This document shows positions 13,921-20,329 of a stretch of DNA of 21,395 bases, piece after piece (positions within the stretch are counted from its first letter, which is position 1; each line of letters starts with the position of its first letter). This stretch comes from a virus. The position numbers and the translations under genes were made by a program. The notes under the pieces were generated by a model that was not told the DNA's origin, did no database searches, and was given only the letters and a program-made list of their open reading frames with translations. Where the stretch lies: positions 1-21,395 of IMG/VR virus record IMGVR_UViG_3300009002_000059. One strand, written 5' to 3'.

Positions 13921-14448
13921 ATGCTTTTGAAGACTGACGACTTGGGTATTCCAAGATTTACAAATCGCGACTTAATCGATATGATTTATAATGGCAACAT
14001 ACAGAAGTGCCACATAGTTCTCTGCGACGAAGATGTTGATGTTGATACATTCAATTCAGCAGCAGACGAATTAGGACTGCCTGTACTTTCTAAATATATT
14101 CCGCTAACTGTTGATAAAGACAAATTTGACGAAGTGTGTCGTAGTGAATACTACATGCCCGAAAGGTATAAAGAGATTGACTTGAGTTCTTATTTGTGGG
14201 ACAAGCTTCCGAAAAAAAATTCGGGTGAATATACTCGTATGTTAGAAGAATTAACAGAATTTGAAAAACGTGGCATGAGTGATTTGCTAAGATATATGAT
14301 TTACCTTGTAGACTTTATGCGCGAAAACAACATTGTGTGGGGCGTTGGACGCGGTAGCAGTGTTGCTAGCTATATACTCTATCTTATTGGCATCCACAGT
14401 GTAGATAGTATGAAATATAACCTAGATTGGCGCGAATTTCTAAGATGA
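13921..14448 (+). CDS. DNA polymerase III alpha-like protein lacking the catalytic aspartates, 175 aa
   Basis: A 175-residue protein whose C-terminal 70 residues match the C-family polymerase (DnaE) segment that leads into the palm: Y.RM.EEL...EKRG, an aromatic helix, then VGRGSSVASYILYLIG (142-157) and a VDS.KYNLDWREFLR end. In DnaE the equivalent is GPGRGSxxGSLVAY...ITxxDPLxY.LLFERFLNPER, followed by the DxD catalytic residues. This protein stops exactly at the FLR position, so polymerase chemistry is absent. The first 80 residues look like a separate small domain. The start is uncertain: AAGGG (13915-13919) is only 1 nt from ATG 13921, while an in-frame TTG at 13927 would be 7 nt away. The stop overlaps the radical SAM ATG (ATGA). 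The similarity is seen directly; the function is unknown. Confidence 0.72.
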   Translation: MLLKTDDLGIPRFTNRDLIDMIYNGNIQKCHIVLCDEDVDVDTFNSAADELGLPVLSKYIPLTVDKDKFDEVCRSEYYMPERYKEIDLSSYLWDKLPKKNSGEYTRMLEELTEFEKRGMSDLLRYMIYLVDFMRENNIVWGVGRGSSVASYILYLIGIHSVDSMKYNLDWREFLR

Positions 14449-16337
14449 AAAATATTTACTTAGTTCAAGTAGTTGACGCATATGGGCCAAATAAATTCCT
14501 GCCATTAGCAATAGCTTACCAGTGGCTGTATGCAAAAAATGATCAGTGGAATCTTAAAGACACATTAATTGAAAAGATACCGCCGTCGCAATATGTACTA
14601 ACAATGGAAGATCCTAAGTTAGTTGCTATGAGCAGCTATGTGTGGAACTGGGAGTACAACCAAGCACTTGCATCAGAAATTAAAATGCTTTGGCCTGATT
14701 GTGTAATTGTTGTAGGTGGCCCACAAATACATAAGCACGATCCTTTCTTTTTTGAAAGTTATCCGATGTTTGATGTAGCAGTACACGGCGAAGGCGAACG
14801 TGCCTTTCGTGAAATACTACTGCGCGACGGAAACTACGACGACATCCTGCATGTACAGACAAGAACACACATGCCGCTAAGGGCAGCTAGGGTGCAAGAT
14901 ATTTCCGATATCCCTAGTCCAATACTAGAAGGATTTTATGAACCAATTATGGCCAAGTATCCTGATGATGTAATGTGGCAAGTTACATTTGAAACATTAC
15001 GCGGATGCCCATACCACTGCGCATTTTGTGATATCGGTGATAGCTATTGGAACAAGCTAACAATGTTCGATATGGACCGTGTTAAAGCCGAGATTGAATG
15101 GATGGGCAAGAACCGCATTGAATATGTAAGCGTTTGCGACAGTAATTGGGGCTTGTTAGAGCGCGACGTTGAACTTACACAGCACGTTATAGATGTAAAG
15201 AAAAAGTACGGCTATCCAAAGTGGTGGGATGCTACATGGGCAAAGAATAACGTAGAGCGAAACTTTGAAATCGCATTACTAAATAAAAAAAGTAATGCAA
15301 ATATTTTTAAAGGCGTTACATTTGCAATGCAAAGCTTTAATGAAAGCACACTTGTAGCTAGTGAACGCTTTAATATTAAAGAAACACAAGTAAACGAATT
15401 CCTCAAAAAATACCAAGAAGAAAACATTCCTACATACAGTGAATTGATTTGGCCGATGCCTGAAGAGACTTACGATAGTCTTAAAGCAGGTGTGCAAAAA
15501 TTGATTGATTTAGGACAAGATAGCTTCTTGATGATACATCCATTAGTTATTACATATAATGCAACTATGGGCGATCCTCGGTATATGGCCCAGCATGGCA
15601 TTGTTACCGAAACTGTTCCGCTTGACACGTATTACCTTAGTGCAGATGACTTAGAAAACTATATTGTAGAATATACAGATGCAGTTATAAGCACAAATAC
15701 AGCAGATGCTGAAACAGTATTGCAAGGGCACATGTTTAGTTGGATTAGTATTTTAATGTACTATTACGGCTGGGGACATTATCTTGCAAAATATGCCAGC
15801 AAGCATGGAATAAAAGAGACTCATTTCTTTGAAAAAATGCTGTATTGGATTGAACAGAATCCTGGAACGTTGTTGCATAACGAATATGTCACTACAAAAG
15901 AACATTTGTTTAACACTTTTTACAATAGTCAATTCTGGGGTAGAAAAGTCCGAGGCGAAAAAGACATTTATTGGGAATATAAAGGTGCAAGTAGTATTGT
16001 GTTGCACGACAACGTAGCCCAACTTGAACAAGAGCTTACTGCATTTCTTAAAAGTCTTTATATCGTAGACGACAAAAGTGCAGAGGCAGCAGTAAAATTA
16101 AATCTACAAATGTGTAGACAGAAAGATACCTTATATCCATTCACTACAGTTACAATACCAAGTGTTGCACAGGATATGTTAGGTATAGACAAAGACATAA
16201 TTACAATAGATCATCACGATAAAGCCATAGTTGATGATACATGGTATAATAAAGCGTACCATTGGGATAGAAAAAGTCGATACTGGCGTTGTACTGTATC
16301 AAAAGCAGAAACACTGGTTGACATCTATCATAAGTAA
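14445..16337 (+). CDS. radical SAM protein with N-terminal B12-binding-like domain, 630 aa
   Basis: A radical S-adenosylmethionine enzyme. An N-terminal Rossmann-like region resembles cobalamin-binding domains of B12-radical SAM proteins (VGGPQ about 90-94, then DVAVHGEGERAF 110-121). The [4Fe-4S] motif CxxxCxxC follows at Cys188, Cys192 and Cys195 (LRGCPYHCAFC), with the aromatic residue before the last Cys typical of the family. A C-terminal domain of about 250 residues (from about 380) is aromatic-rich and unassigned. I place the start at ATG 14445, which overlaps the previous stop as ATGA; an in-frame TTG at 14427 would add six residues within the upstream gene. The substrate cannot be read; methylation or another radical modification is possible. 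The enzyme needs an Fe-S cluster and a reductant, which the IscA-like protein and ferredoxin in this window could in principle supply (inference). Confidence 0.9.
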   Translation: MKNIYLVQVVDAYGPNKFLPLAIAYQWLYAKNDQWNLKDTLIEKIPPSQYVLTMEDPKLVAMSSYVWNWEYNQALASEIKMLWPDCVIVVGGPQIHKHDPFFFESYPMFDVAVHGEGERAFREILLRDGNYDDILHVQTRTHMPLRAARVQDISDIPSPILEGFYEPIMAKYPDDVMWQVTFETLRGCPYHCAFCDIGDSYWNKLTMFDMDRVKAEIEWMGKNRIEYVSVCDSNWGLLERDVELTQHVIDVKKKYGYPKWWDATWAKNNVERNFEIALLNKKSNANIFKGVTFAMQSFNESTLVASERFNIKETQVNEFLKKYQEENIPTYSELIWPMPEETYDSLKAGVQKLIDLGQDSFLMIHPLVITYNATMGDPRYMAQHGIVTETVPLDTYYLSADDLENYIVEYTDAVISTNTADAETVLQGHMFSWISILMYYYGWGHYLAKYASKHGIKETHFFEKMLYWIEQNPGTLLHNEYVTTKEHLFNTFYNSQFWGRKVRGEKDIYWEYKGASSIVLHDNVAQLEQELTAFLKSLYIVDDKSAEAAVKLNLQMCRQKDTLYPFTTVTIPSVAQDMLGIDKDIITIDHHDKAIVDDTWYNKAYHWDRKSRYWRCTVSKAETLVDIYHK

Positions 16338-16346
16338 TGTTATATT
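16318..16346 (+). promoter_or_regulatory. sigma70-like promoter (TTGACA, 17 bp, TATATT)
   Basis: TTGACA at 16318-16323 and TATATT at 16341-16346 are separated by exactly 17 bp. The -35 lies in the last codons of the radical SAM gene. Transcription would begin near 16353, at the AAGGAG ribosome site (16349-16354) of the next gene, leaving little or no leader. It separates the 16361-17511 genes from the late unit upstream. Confidence 0.6.
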
Positions 16347-16360
16347 ATAAGGAGATAATA

Positions 16361-16720
16361 ATGGCAATGAAGCAACCCGGTCGTAAGATCTACCGTTCAG
16401 CTAATGGTAAAAACATTGACCTTGATCTCTTGATTTCTCGTAACGAACTAACTCCAGCAGTTGGTAACGTTAAAGTTAATGCTCGCGGAGACGAGCTTGG
16501 CCCAGGTGGAAGAATAGCTCGTAAGAAAGAAGACGTTCTTAAGGATTATTACAATACCGAGTCAGGTGTTAAAAACGAAACTCCAAAAGCAAAAGTGAAA
16601 CCAGAGCAAGCGAAAGAAACACCTAAAGCAGTTGAGCCTACTAGGGCAGAAGCTGAAGAATGGTCTGAAGACGACGAAGGTAATTTTGTTAAAAAACCAT
16701 CTACAACTAGAAAAAGGTAA
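16361..16720 (+). CDS. conserved small phage protein, 119 aa, with disordered acidic tail
   Basis: A 119-residue protein in two parts. The first 60 residues are ordered and basic (QPGRKIYRSANGKNIDLDLL, then TPAVGNVKVNARGDELGPGG). The rest is a low-complexity Lys/Glu/Pro tail ending EEWSEDDEGNFVKKPS. I recall a RKIYRSA.G...D...L..RNE...AVGN..VNARGD family in T4-like phages but cannot give a function. AAGGAG at 16349-16354, 6 nt upstream, fixes the start at ATG 16361; an upstream in-frame ATG at 16337 lies before the ribosome site and is rejected. The co-chaperonin gene follows after 3 bases, suggesting a joint role in late assembly or folding (inference). Confidence 0.8.
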   Translation: MAMKQPGRKIYRSANGKNIDLDLLISRNELTPAVGNVKVNARGDELGPGGRIARKKEDVLKDYYNTESGVKNETPKAKVKPEQAKETPKAVEPTRAEAEEWSEDDEGNFVKKPSTTRKR

Positions 16721-16723
16721 AAA

Positions 16724-17134
16724 ATGGCATTAAACTACGACAAAGTTATTAAAGGAAATCTAAAACCTTTAAGTAATAGAGTTATCGTAACTGATATGCA
16801 CTTTGGTGAACAGCGCACACAAGGTGGATTGATACTTAACGACGACGACGGCAAGACACGAGGCATTCATCCTCGTTGGGGCCGCGTGTATCGCAAAGGT
16901 CCTGAAAACAAAGACGAATACGACGTCGGTGATTGGGTACTTGTTGAACACGGACGCTGGACAAGAAGTTTTAACGTTGACGACGGCGATGGAGTTAACG
17001 AGTTGCGCATGGTAGAAGCAGAAAGTATCATTGGTTGGTCGAAAGAAAAACCTAAAGATGATGTACTTTTTGGAAAAGAATACAAAGACGGCGAAAGCGC
17101 AACAATTGACCCGTCATCATTTATTAACGTTTAA
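16724..17134 (+). CDS. GroES-type co-chaperonin (T4 gp31-like role)
   Basis: A 136-residue GroES-family protein. The N-terminal beta strand LKPLSNRVIV is followed by the mobile loop GEQRTQGGLIL, with the hydrophobic tripeptide LIL at 36-38 that docks on GroEL. A WGRV strand and the VGDWVLVEHG segment (68-77) correspond to the GroES KVGDIVIFNDG strand, and ESIIGW to its ESDILAI strand. It is longer than GroES (about 97 aa) because of an inserted acidic loop (DDGDG) and a C-terminal tail of about 30 residues. In T4, gp31 replaces GroES so that host GroEL can fold the major capsid protein; the same role is inferred here. AAGG at 16714-16717 lies 6 nt before the ATG. It follows the 119-aa gene by 3 bases and precedes the MazG-like gene by 8. 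Confidence 0.88.
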   Translation: MALNYDKVIKGNLKPLSNRVIVTDMHFGEQRTQGGLILNDDDGKTRGIHPRWGRVYRKGPENKDEYDVGDWVLVEHGRWTRSFNVDDGDGVNELRMVEAESIIGWSKEKPKDDVLFGKEYKDGESATIDPSSFINV

Positions 17135-17142
17135 GAGGCAAT

Positions 17143-17511
17143 ATGACAAACCCATTTGAAGATTCGAAAAGATTTATGAAGGCCGTTGGCCAAACTACAG
17201 GCGAATATAATAAGAAGCAATACGATTTGTATTTAGACCTTATTGAAGAAGAATACGCAGAAGAATTAATTGATGCTATTTCAGCTGGTGACAAAATTGA
17301 ACAACTTGATGCATTAATTGACATTTTAGTTGTAACAATTGGTGCAATTAACAGCTTCGGCGCTGATGCAGAAGCTGCATGGAACGAAGTTATGCGTACA
17401 AATTTTGCAAAAATTGATCCCGAGACTGGCCTAGTACGCAGGAGAGAAGACGGCAAGGTTTTGAAGCCCGAAGGCTGGCAACCACCTAATCTTAAAGACT
17501 TATTGAAATAA
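17143..17511 (+). CDS. MazG-like nucleotide pyrophosphohydrolase
   Basis: A 122-residue all-alpha NTP pyrophosphohydrolase-superfamily protein. The Mg-binding signature EExxE-12x-ExxD is complete: Glu36, Glu37, Glu40, Glu53 and Asp56, with Asp60 following. The family hydrolyses (d)NTPs or related nucleotides to monophosphate plus pyrophosphate. The C-terminal block (RTNFAKIDPETG, then REDGKVLKPEGW) is typical of the phage and HisE/MazG-like short forms, which tune nucleotide pools or remove aberrant nucleotides. Substrate preference cannot be read from sequence. GAGG at 17135-17138 lies 4 nt before the ATG. The gene ends just before the promoter/hairpin at 17515-17569, so it closes its unit. 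Marine phage MazG has been proposed to act on ppGpp or dNTPs; that is not shown here. Confidence 0.82.
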   Translation: MTNPFEDSKRFMKAVGQTTGEYNKKQYDLYLDLIEEEYAEELIDAISAGDKIEQLDALIDILVVTIGAINSFGADAEAAWNEVMRTNFAKIDPETGLVRRREDGKVLKPEGWQPPNLKDLLK

Positions 17512-17514
17512 TAA

Positions 17515-17543
17515 TTGACTCCTTGCTATTTTTGTGTTAACAT
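17515..17543 (+). promoter_or_regulatory. sigma70-like promoter (TTGACT, 17 bp, TAACAT)
   Basis: TTGACT at 17515-17520 and TAACAT at 17538-17543 with 17-bp spacing. Transcription is expected to start near 17549-17551, about 20 nt before the exonuclease ATG (17570) and just upstream of its AAGGAG. The promoter sits in the left arm and loop of the hairpin at 17518-17563. The palindrome ACATGCATGT (17540-17549) overlaps the -10 and could be an operator. Confidence 0.6.
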
Positions 17544-17569
17544 GCATGTAACTAGCAAGGAGTTTTTTT
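17518..17569 (+). terminator. 11-bp hairpin with T-run that also sequesters a ribosome site
   Basis: ACTCCTTGCTA (17518-17528) pairs perfectly with TAGCAAGGAGT (17553-17563), a 24-base loop between, and six further T follow (17564-17569). As RNA this looks like an intrinsic terminator for transcripts coming from the MazG-like gene, although the loop is long. The right arm contains AAGGAG (17557-17562), the Shine-Dalgarno sequence of the exonuclease gene, so read-through RNA would hide it. Transcripts starting at the internal promoter lack the left arm and leave it free. Confidence 0.6.
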
Positions 17570-18106
17570 ATGGCCACACACGGCACAATAGATTTAGAGA
17601 CATTAGACGTTAAGCCGTCGGCCACAGTACTAAGCGTAGGCGCTGTTAAGTTCAACCCGTTTAACGACAGCGAACCACACAGCGAATTATATCTTAAAGT
17701 ACTTGTAGACGACCAAGATAAACTAGGACGTACAACTAGTGACAGTACCATTGCGTGGTGGGCCAAACAGGATCCTAAGATTATGGAAGAAACGTTTGAC
17801 CAAACTGGCGCAGTAACAGTTGAAGAAGCATTGCGCCAAATAAGCAAGTGGAGCGTGGGCGTTGATGAGTTTTGGGGACAAGGTTATGGCTTTGACTTTA
17901 CAATGCTCGAGGACATGTACCGCAGTATTAACAAACCTATTCCATGGAACTTTTGGCAGGTAATGGATAGCCGTACTATTACTAGACGTATGCCTAAAGA
18001 CCCGCGCAAAGACATGCAAACAGACCTACACAATGCGCTAGCAGATGCATACTACCAAGCAAAATCAATTCAAATCATCTTTAAGCACAACAACTGGACA
18101 AAATGA
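17570..18106 (+). CDS. dexA: DexA-like 3'-5' exonuclease (DEDDh family)
   Basis: A 178-residue exonuclease of the DnaQ/DEDD fold, closest in form to T4 DexA (exonuclease A). The catalytic residues are visible: Asp8 and Glu10 in TIDLETL (ExoI), Asp109 in GYGFDFTML (ExoII), and His154 and Asp159 in LHNALADA (ExoIII, DEDDh type). Family members trim DNA 3' ends; in T4, DexA is non-essential and helps process or degrade DNA. Length is somewhat below T4 DexA (about 227 aa) but all three motifs are present. ATG 17570 follows AAGGAG by 7 nt. It is the first gene of the right-hand operon and its translation is probably controlled by the hairpin upstream. Its TGA overlaps the next ATG (ATGA). Confidence 0.88.
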   Translation: MATHGTIDLETLDVKPSATVLSVGAVKFNPFNDSEPHSELYLKVLVDDQDKLGRTTSDSTIAWWAKQDPKIMEETFDQTGAVTVEEALRQISKWSVGVDEFWGQGYGFDFTMLEDMYRSINKPIPWNFWQVMDSRTITRRMPKDPRKDMQTDLHNALADAYYQAKSIQIIFKHNNWTK

Positions 18107-18285
18107 CCTCAGTAGATCTTCATACAGTTTCCGATAACGAAGACGGCGTATTGGACGCATTGATTTGGATGATAGAAAATCAAGGGCCAATCGGACCTAA
18201 GCGTCGTCTTAGCGATCTAAGATGGCTTGAATTTGAAGACGAAAAAGAAGCAACATTTTTTATATTAAAGTGGAGTAAGCGATGA
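18103..18285 (+). CDS. small hypothetical protein, 60 aa
   Basis: Unrecognised 60-residue protein, acidic at the N-terminus (SDNEDGVLDALIWMIENQG) with a basic middle (GPKRRLSDLRWLEFEDEK) and an aromatic end (EATFFILKWSKR). No metal site or membrane segment. It overlaps its neighbours at both ends by 4 bases (ATGA at 18103-18106 and 18282-18285). That strongly supports it as a real, coupled gene in the operon between the exonuclease and the first membrane protein. Confidence 0.65.
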   Translation: MTSVDLHTVSDNEDGVLDALIWMIENQGPIGPKRRLSDLRWLEFEDEKEATFFILKWSKR

Positions 18286-18545
18286 GCGATCCTAGAAGAC
18301 TTAAAGAGCTAGCTGGTATTAAGCCGCCGAAGAAGACACATATTGTACGCTGGTACGACTATGTAGTTGCTTTTGTGTTTGCTGACTTTATAACAGGATG
18401 GCTTTGGGCAGGATTTTTTTACAATGGGCCTAATTGGTGGGCTCCGTTGCTATACGGTGGCGGTGCCGTTCTGCTAATACGATTCTATACAGATTGGTAT
18501 TGCGAGACAAGAAAGATAATGGAAGATAATGAGTCAAAAACATAA
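18282..18545 (+). CDS. small membrane protein with two predicted TM helices, 87 aa
   Basis: An 87-residue protein with a basic soluble N-terminus (MSDPRRLKELAGIKPPKKTH) and two hydrophobic segments at about 24-46 (rich in Trp/Phe/Gly) and 53-69. These are separated by an YNGPNWW turn, giving a likely N-in/C-in hairpin in the inner membrane. The tail is charged (ETRKIMEDNESKT). It overlaps the previous gene by 4 bases and the next by 17. Function unknown. Two other small two-helix membrane proteins occur in this operon (20075 and 20667), though this one lacks their matching C-terminal tail. Confidence 0.7.
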   Translation: MSDPRRLKELAGIKPPKKTHIVRWYDYVVAFVFADFITGWLWAGFFYNGPNWWAPLLYGGGAVLLIRFYTDWYCETRKIMEDNESKT

Positions 18546-18996
18546 AGATTTAAAAACGTTTAAGACAAAAGTTGAGGATTGTAGCTTAGTTAAGTGCATT
18601 GATATGCACCAGGTAACTATATGCAAGACTTGCCAAGGTATTGGATGGTACGAACGCACAGAGGAAGTAGGCAGAGACGAATACGAAACCGAACTTCTAA
18701 CGTGCGGTAGTTGCAAAGGCGACGGAAGAATCGTTCAAATAACAAGAAAAATTATATTCGAAGCTGACGCCGACGAAGTATTAAATGTTCCGTTTGTTGA
18801 CTTCAACGGAGACCCTTGGCTTACCAAAGAGATTAGAGCAAAAGTCAAGTTCGACTACCGCAATCCGCGACTCGAAGGTAAGTACCCTGAACTTCAAAAG
18901 CTAACGTACGAAAATTATGATAAAAAATTAGAAAAATACGAAACACTTGACCATATTGAGAGATCACCAGGAGCAAACAATGACAGAAAAAAATGA
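18529..18996 (+). CDS. DnaJ-type zinc-finger protein, 155 aa
   Basis: A 155-residue protein with two CxxCxGxG knuckles, CKTCQGIG (32-39) and CGSCKGDG (59-66). This pair forms one zinc centre as in the cysteine-rich domain of DnaJ/Hsp40 and related small chaperone-like proteins. There is no J-domain (no HPD), and full DnaJ carries four such knuckles, so this is a half-size zinc domain. The C-terminal 85 residues are charged, with aromatic strands (FEADADEVLNVPFVDFNGDP) and a Lys/Glu-rich end. The start at 18529 overlaps the membrane gene by 17 bases. It may help fold a phage protein or bind nucleic acid; the sequence does not decide between these. Confidence 0.75.
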   Translation: MSQKHKDLKTFKTKVEDCSLVKCIDMHQVTICKTCQGIGWYERTEEVGRDEYETELLTCGSCKGDGRIVQITRKIIFEADADEVLNVPFVDFNGDPWLTKEIRAKVKFDYRNPRLEGKYPELQKLTYENYDKKLEKYETLDHIERSPGANNDRKK

Positions 18997-19165
18997 AATA
19001 CTTGAGCGGTTGTTAGAAATGAAGGAAAAACTGAAGACCATTCAGGACTTTTATCTAGCAAATCCTACAAAAGAAATCACCCAAGAAGAAGTAGACCTGT
19101 TTGGAAAGCTCGACGAAAAAACAAAAGAGCTAGAAGACTTGTATAAAAACGAGGGCACCGAATGA
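18980..19165 (+). CDS. small coiled-coil protein, 61 aa
   Basis: A 61-residue helical, charged protein (EILERLLEMKEKLKTIQDFY, then EEVDLFGKLDEKTKELEDLY) that would form a two-helix coiled coil. ATG 18980 is chosen because AGGAG at 18969-18973 lies 6 nt upstream; an in-frame TTG at 18947 would extend it into the previous gene without a ribosome site. It overlaps the DnaJ-type gene by 17 bases and the clamp-loader ATG by 4 (ATGA). Its position directly before gp44 is suggestive of a replisome-associated role, but nothing in the sequence proves it. Confidence 0.65.
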   Translation: MTEKNEILERLLEMKEKLKTIQDFYLANPTKEITQEEVDLFGKLDEKTKELEDLYKNEGTE

Positions 19166-20085
19166 AGGAATTATGGGTTGAAAAATACAGACCAAAGACT
19201 GTTAGTGGATATGTATTTAGGGATGCAGCACAGAGAAAACAGGTAGAAACGTGGATTAAAGACAAGAGTATTCCTCATCTATTGTTTAGTGGTAATGCCG
19301 GTATTGGTAAAACTACCCTTGCAAGACTACTCTTTAATGAACTAGACTTGAATCCATTGGACGTTCTTGAAATTAACGCAAGTCGAACTAACAGTGTTGA
19401 AGATGTTAGAGATAAGATTGTAAGGTTTGTGCAAATGATACCGTTTGGCGACTTTAAAGTTGTATTGCTAGACGAAGCTGACTACTTGACACCAAACGCG
19501 CAAGCTGCATTACGCGGAGTTATGGAAGAATATCATACCACAGCAAGATTTATTCTTACTTGTAACTATCCAAACAGAATTATTCCAGCGATTCATAGTA
19601 GATGCCAAGGGTTCCATATTGCAAAAGTTGATCAAACTGAATTTACAGCACGGGTTGCTGAGATTTTGATTACCGAGGGTGTTGTTCCTGACTTGGACAT
19701 ACTCGATACATATGTAAAAGCAACCTATCCAGACTTGCGCAAGTGTATTAACATGGTACAAATGAACAGTCAAGACGGTGTGCTAGTTGCTCCGGAAGCT
19801 GGCGACAGCGGCGAAACAGACTGGAAGCTTTCGATGGTAGACTTATTTAAAGCAGGCAAGATACACGAAGCACGTAAATTGCTATGTGGTGCAGTTCGTG
19901 CAGAAGAAATGGAAGAAATCTATCGTTGGCTTTACGACAATGTCGAACTGTTTGGCGATGAAGAAAAGCAAGAATCTGCAATACTCACAATTAAGCAGGG
20001 CCTTGTGGATCACACACTTGTAGTAGATCCAGAGATTAATTTAAGTGCAACACTAATTAGACTTGCGAGGATACATGACAAATAG
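19162..20085 (+). CDS. 44: sliding-clamp loader ATPase subunit (T4 gp44-like)
   Basis: A 307-residue AAA+ clamp-loader ATPase that, in T4, forms a gp44(4)/gp62(1) complex opening the gp45 clamp at primer ends. Seen: the N-terminal WVEKYRPKTV box, Walker A GNAGIGKT (44-51), Walker B VVLLDEAD (100-107), a sensor-1 region LTCNYPNRI (132-140) and the SRC arginine-finger motif (146-148) typical of RFC/gp44 subunits. Length is close to T4 gp44 (319 aa). The start overlaps the previous stop (ATGA). Unlike T4, gp62 does not follow: the next gene is a small membrane protein, so the partner subunit must be elsewhere. The C-terminal collar domain seems intact. Confidence 0.95.
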   Translation: MKELWVEKYRPKTVSGYVFRDAAQRKQVETWIKDKSIPHLLFSGNAGIGKTTLARLLFNELDLNPLDVLEINASRTNSVEDVRDKIVRFVQMIPFGDFKVVLLDEADYLTPNAQAALRGVMEEYHTTARFILTCNYPNRIIPAIHSRCQGFHIAKVDQTEFTARVAEILITEGVVPDLDILDTYVKATYPDLRKCINMVQMNSQDGVLVAPEAGDSGETDWKLSMVDLFKAGKIHEARKLLCGAVRAEEMEEIYRWLYDNVELFGDEEKQESAILTIKQGLVDHTLVVDPEINLSATLIRLARIHDK

Positions 20086-20329
20086 AAAATTAAAATATCA
20101 ATGGATTGAATTTGTTGAGTATATGAAAATACCAGCGTCGGTATATCTAGCAATATTACCATTTGCTACGATAATTGCTGCACGTGGGTTGTTTGTTGTT
20201 CCAATTATCTTGACAATGGCGTTGATTGTAATAGCATTCTTTGGTGTAATTCATTCATCATTAGCTGCACAAGCTAAAATGAGCGAAGAGAACCAAACAC
20301 TTATGCAAGGAATTAAGGGCAAGAAATGA
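20075..20329 (+). CDS. small two-TM membrane protein, 84 aa (paired with the one at 20667)
   Basis: An 84-residue membrane protein. A basic N-terminus with an aromatic patch ([11 protein letters not shown]) is followed by hydrophobic helices at about 20-36 and 38-60 and a polar C-terminal tail from residue 64. The last 14 residues ([14 protein letters not shown]) align without gaps with the last 14 of the protein at 20667 (HENRSMMNTLGGKR). I place the start at ATG 20075: GAGG at 20067-20070 is 4 nt upstream, and a TTG at 20063 is less likely. It overlaps gp44 by 11 bases and the ferredoxin ATG by 4. Function unknown; the ferredoxin between the pair suggests they form a membrane complex with it (inference). 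Confidence 0.75.
   Translation: MTNRKLKYQWIEFVEYMKIPASVYLAILPFATIIAARGLFVVPIILTMALIVIAFFGVIHSSLAAQAKMSEENQTLMQGIKGKK

Noticed and set aside
14427-14447. Upstream TTG start for the radical SAM gene
   Set aside because: It would overlap the polymerase-like gene by 22 bases without a ribosome site, while ATG 14445 gives the usual ATGA overlap of this genome.
14403-14460. Possible frameshift splitting a full-length DnaE-like polymerase
   Set aside because: No frame downstream shows the catalytic DxD region; the following sequence codes for the radical SAM protein from its first residues.
17106-17134. TTGACC with 17-bp spacing to GTTTAA upstream of the MazG-like gene
   Set aside because: The -10 match is poor and the site sits in the coding end of the co-chaperonin gene; read-through from 16318 explains expression.
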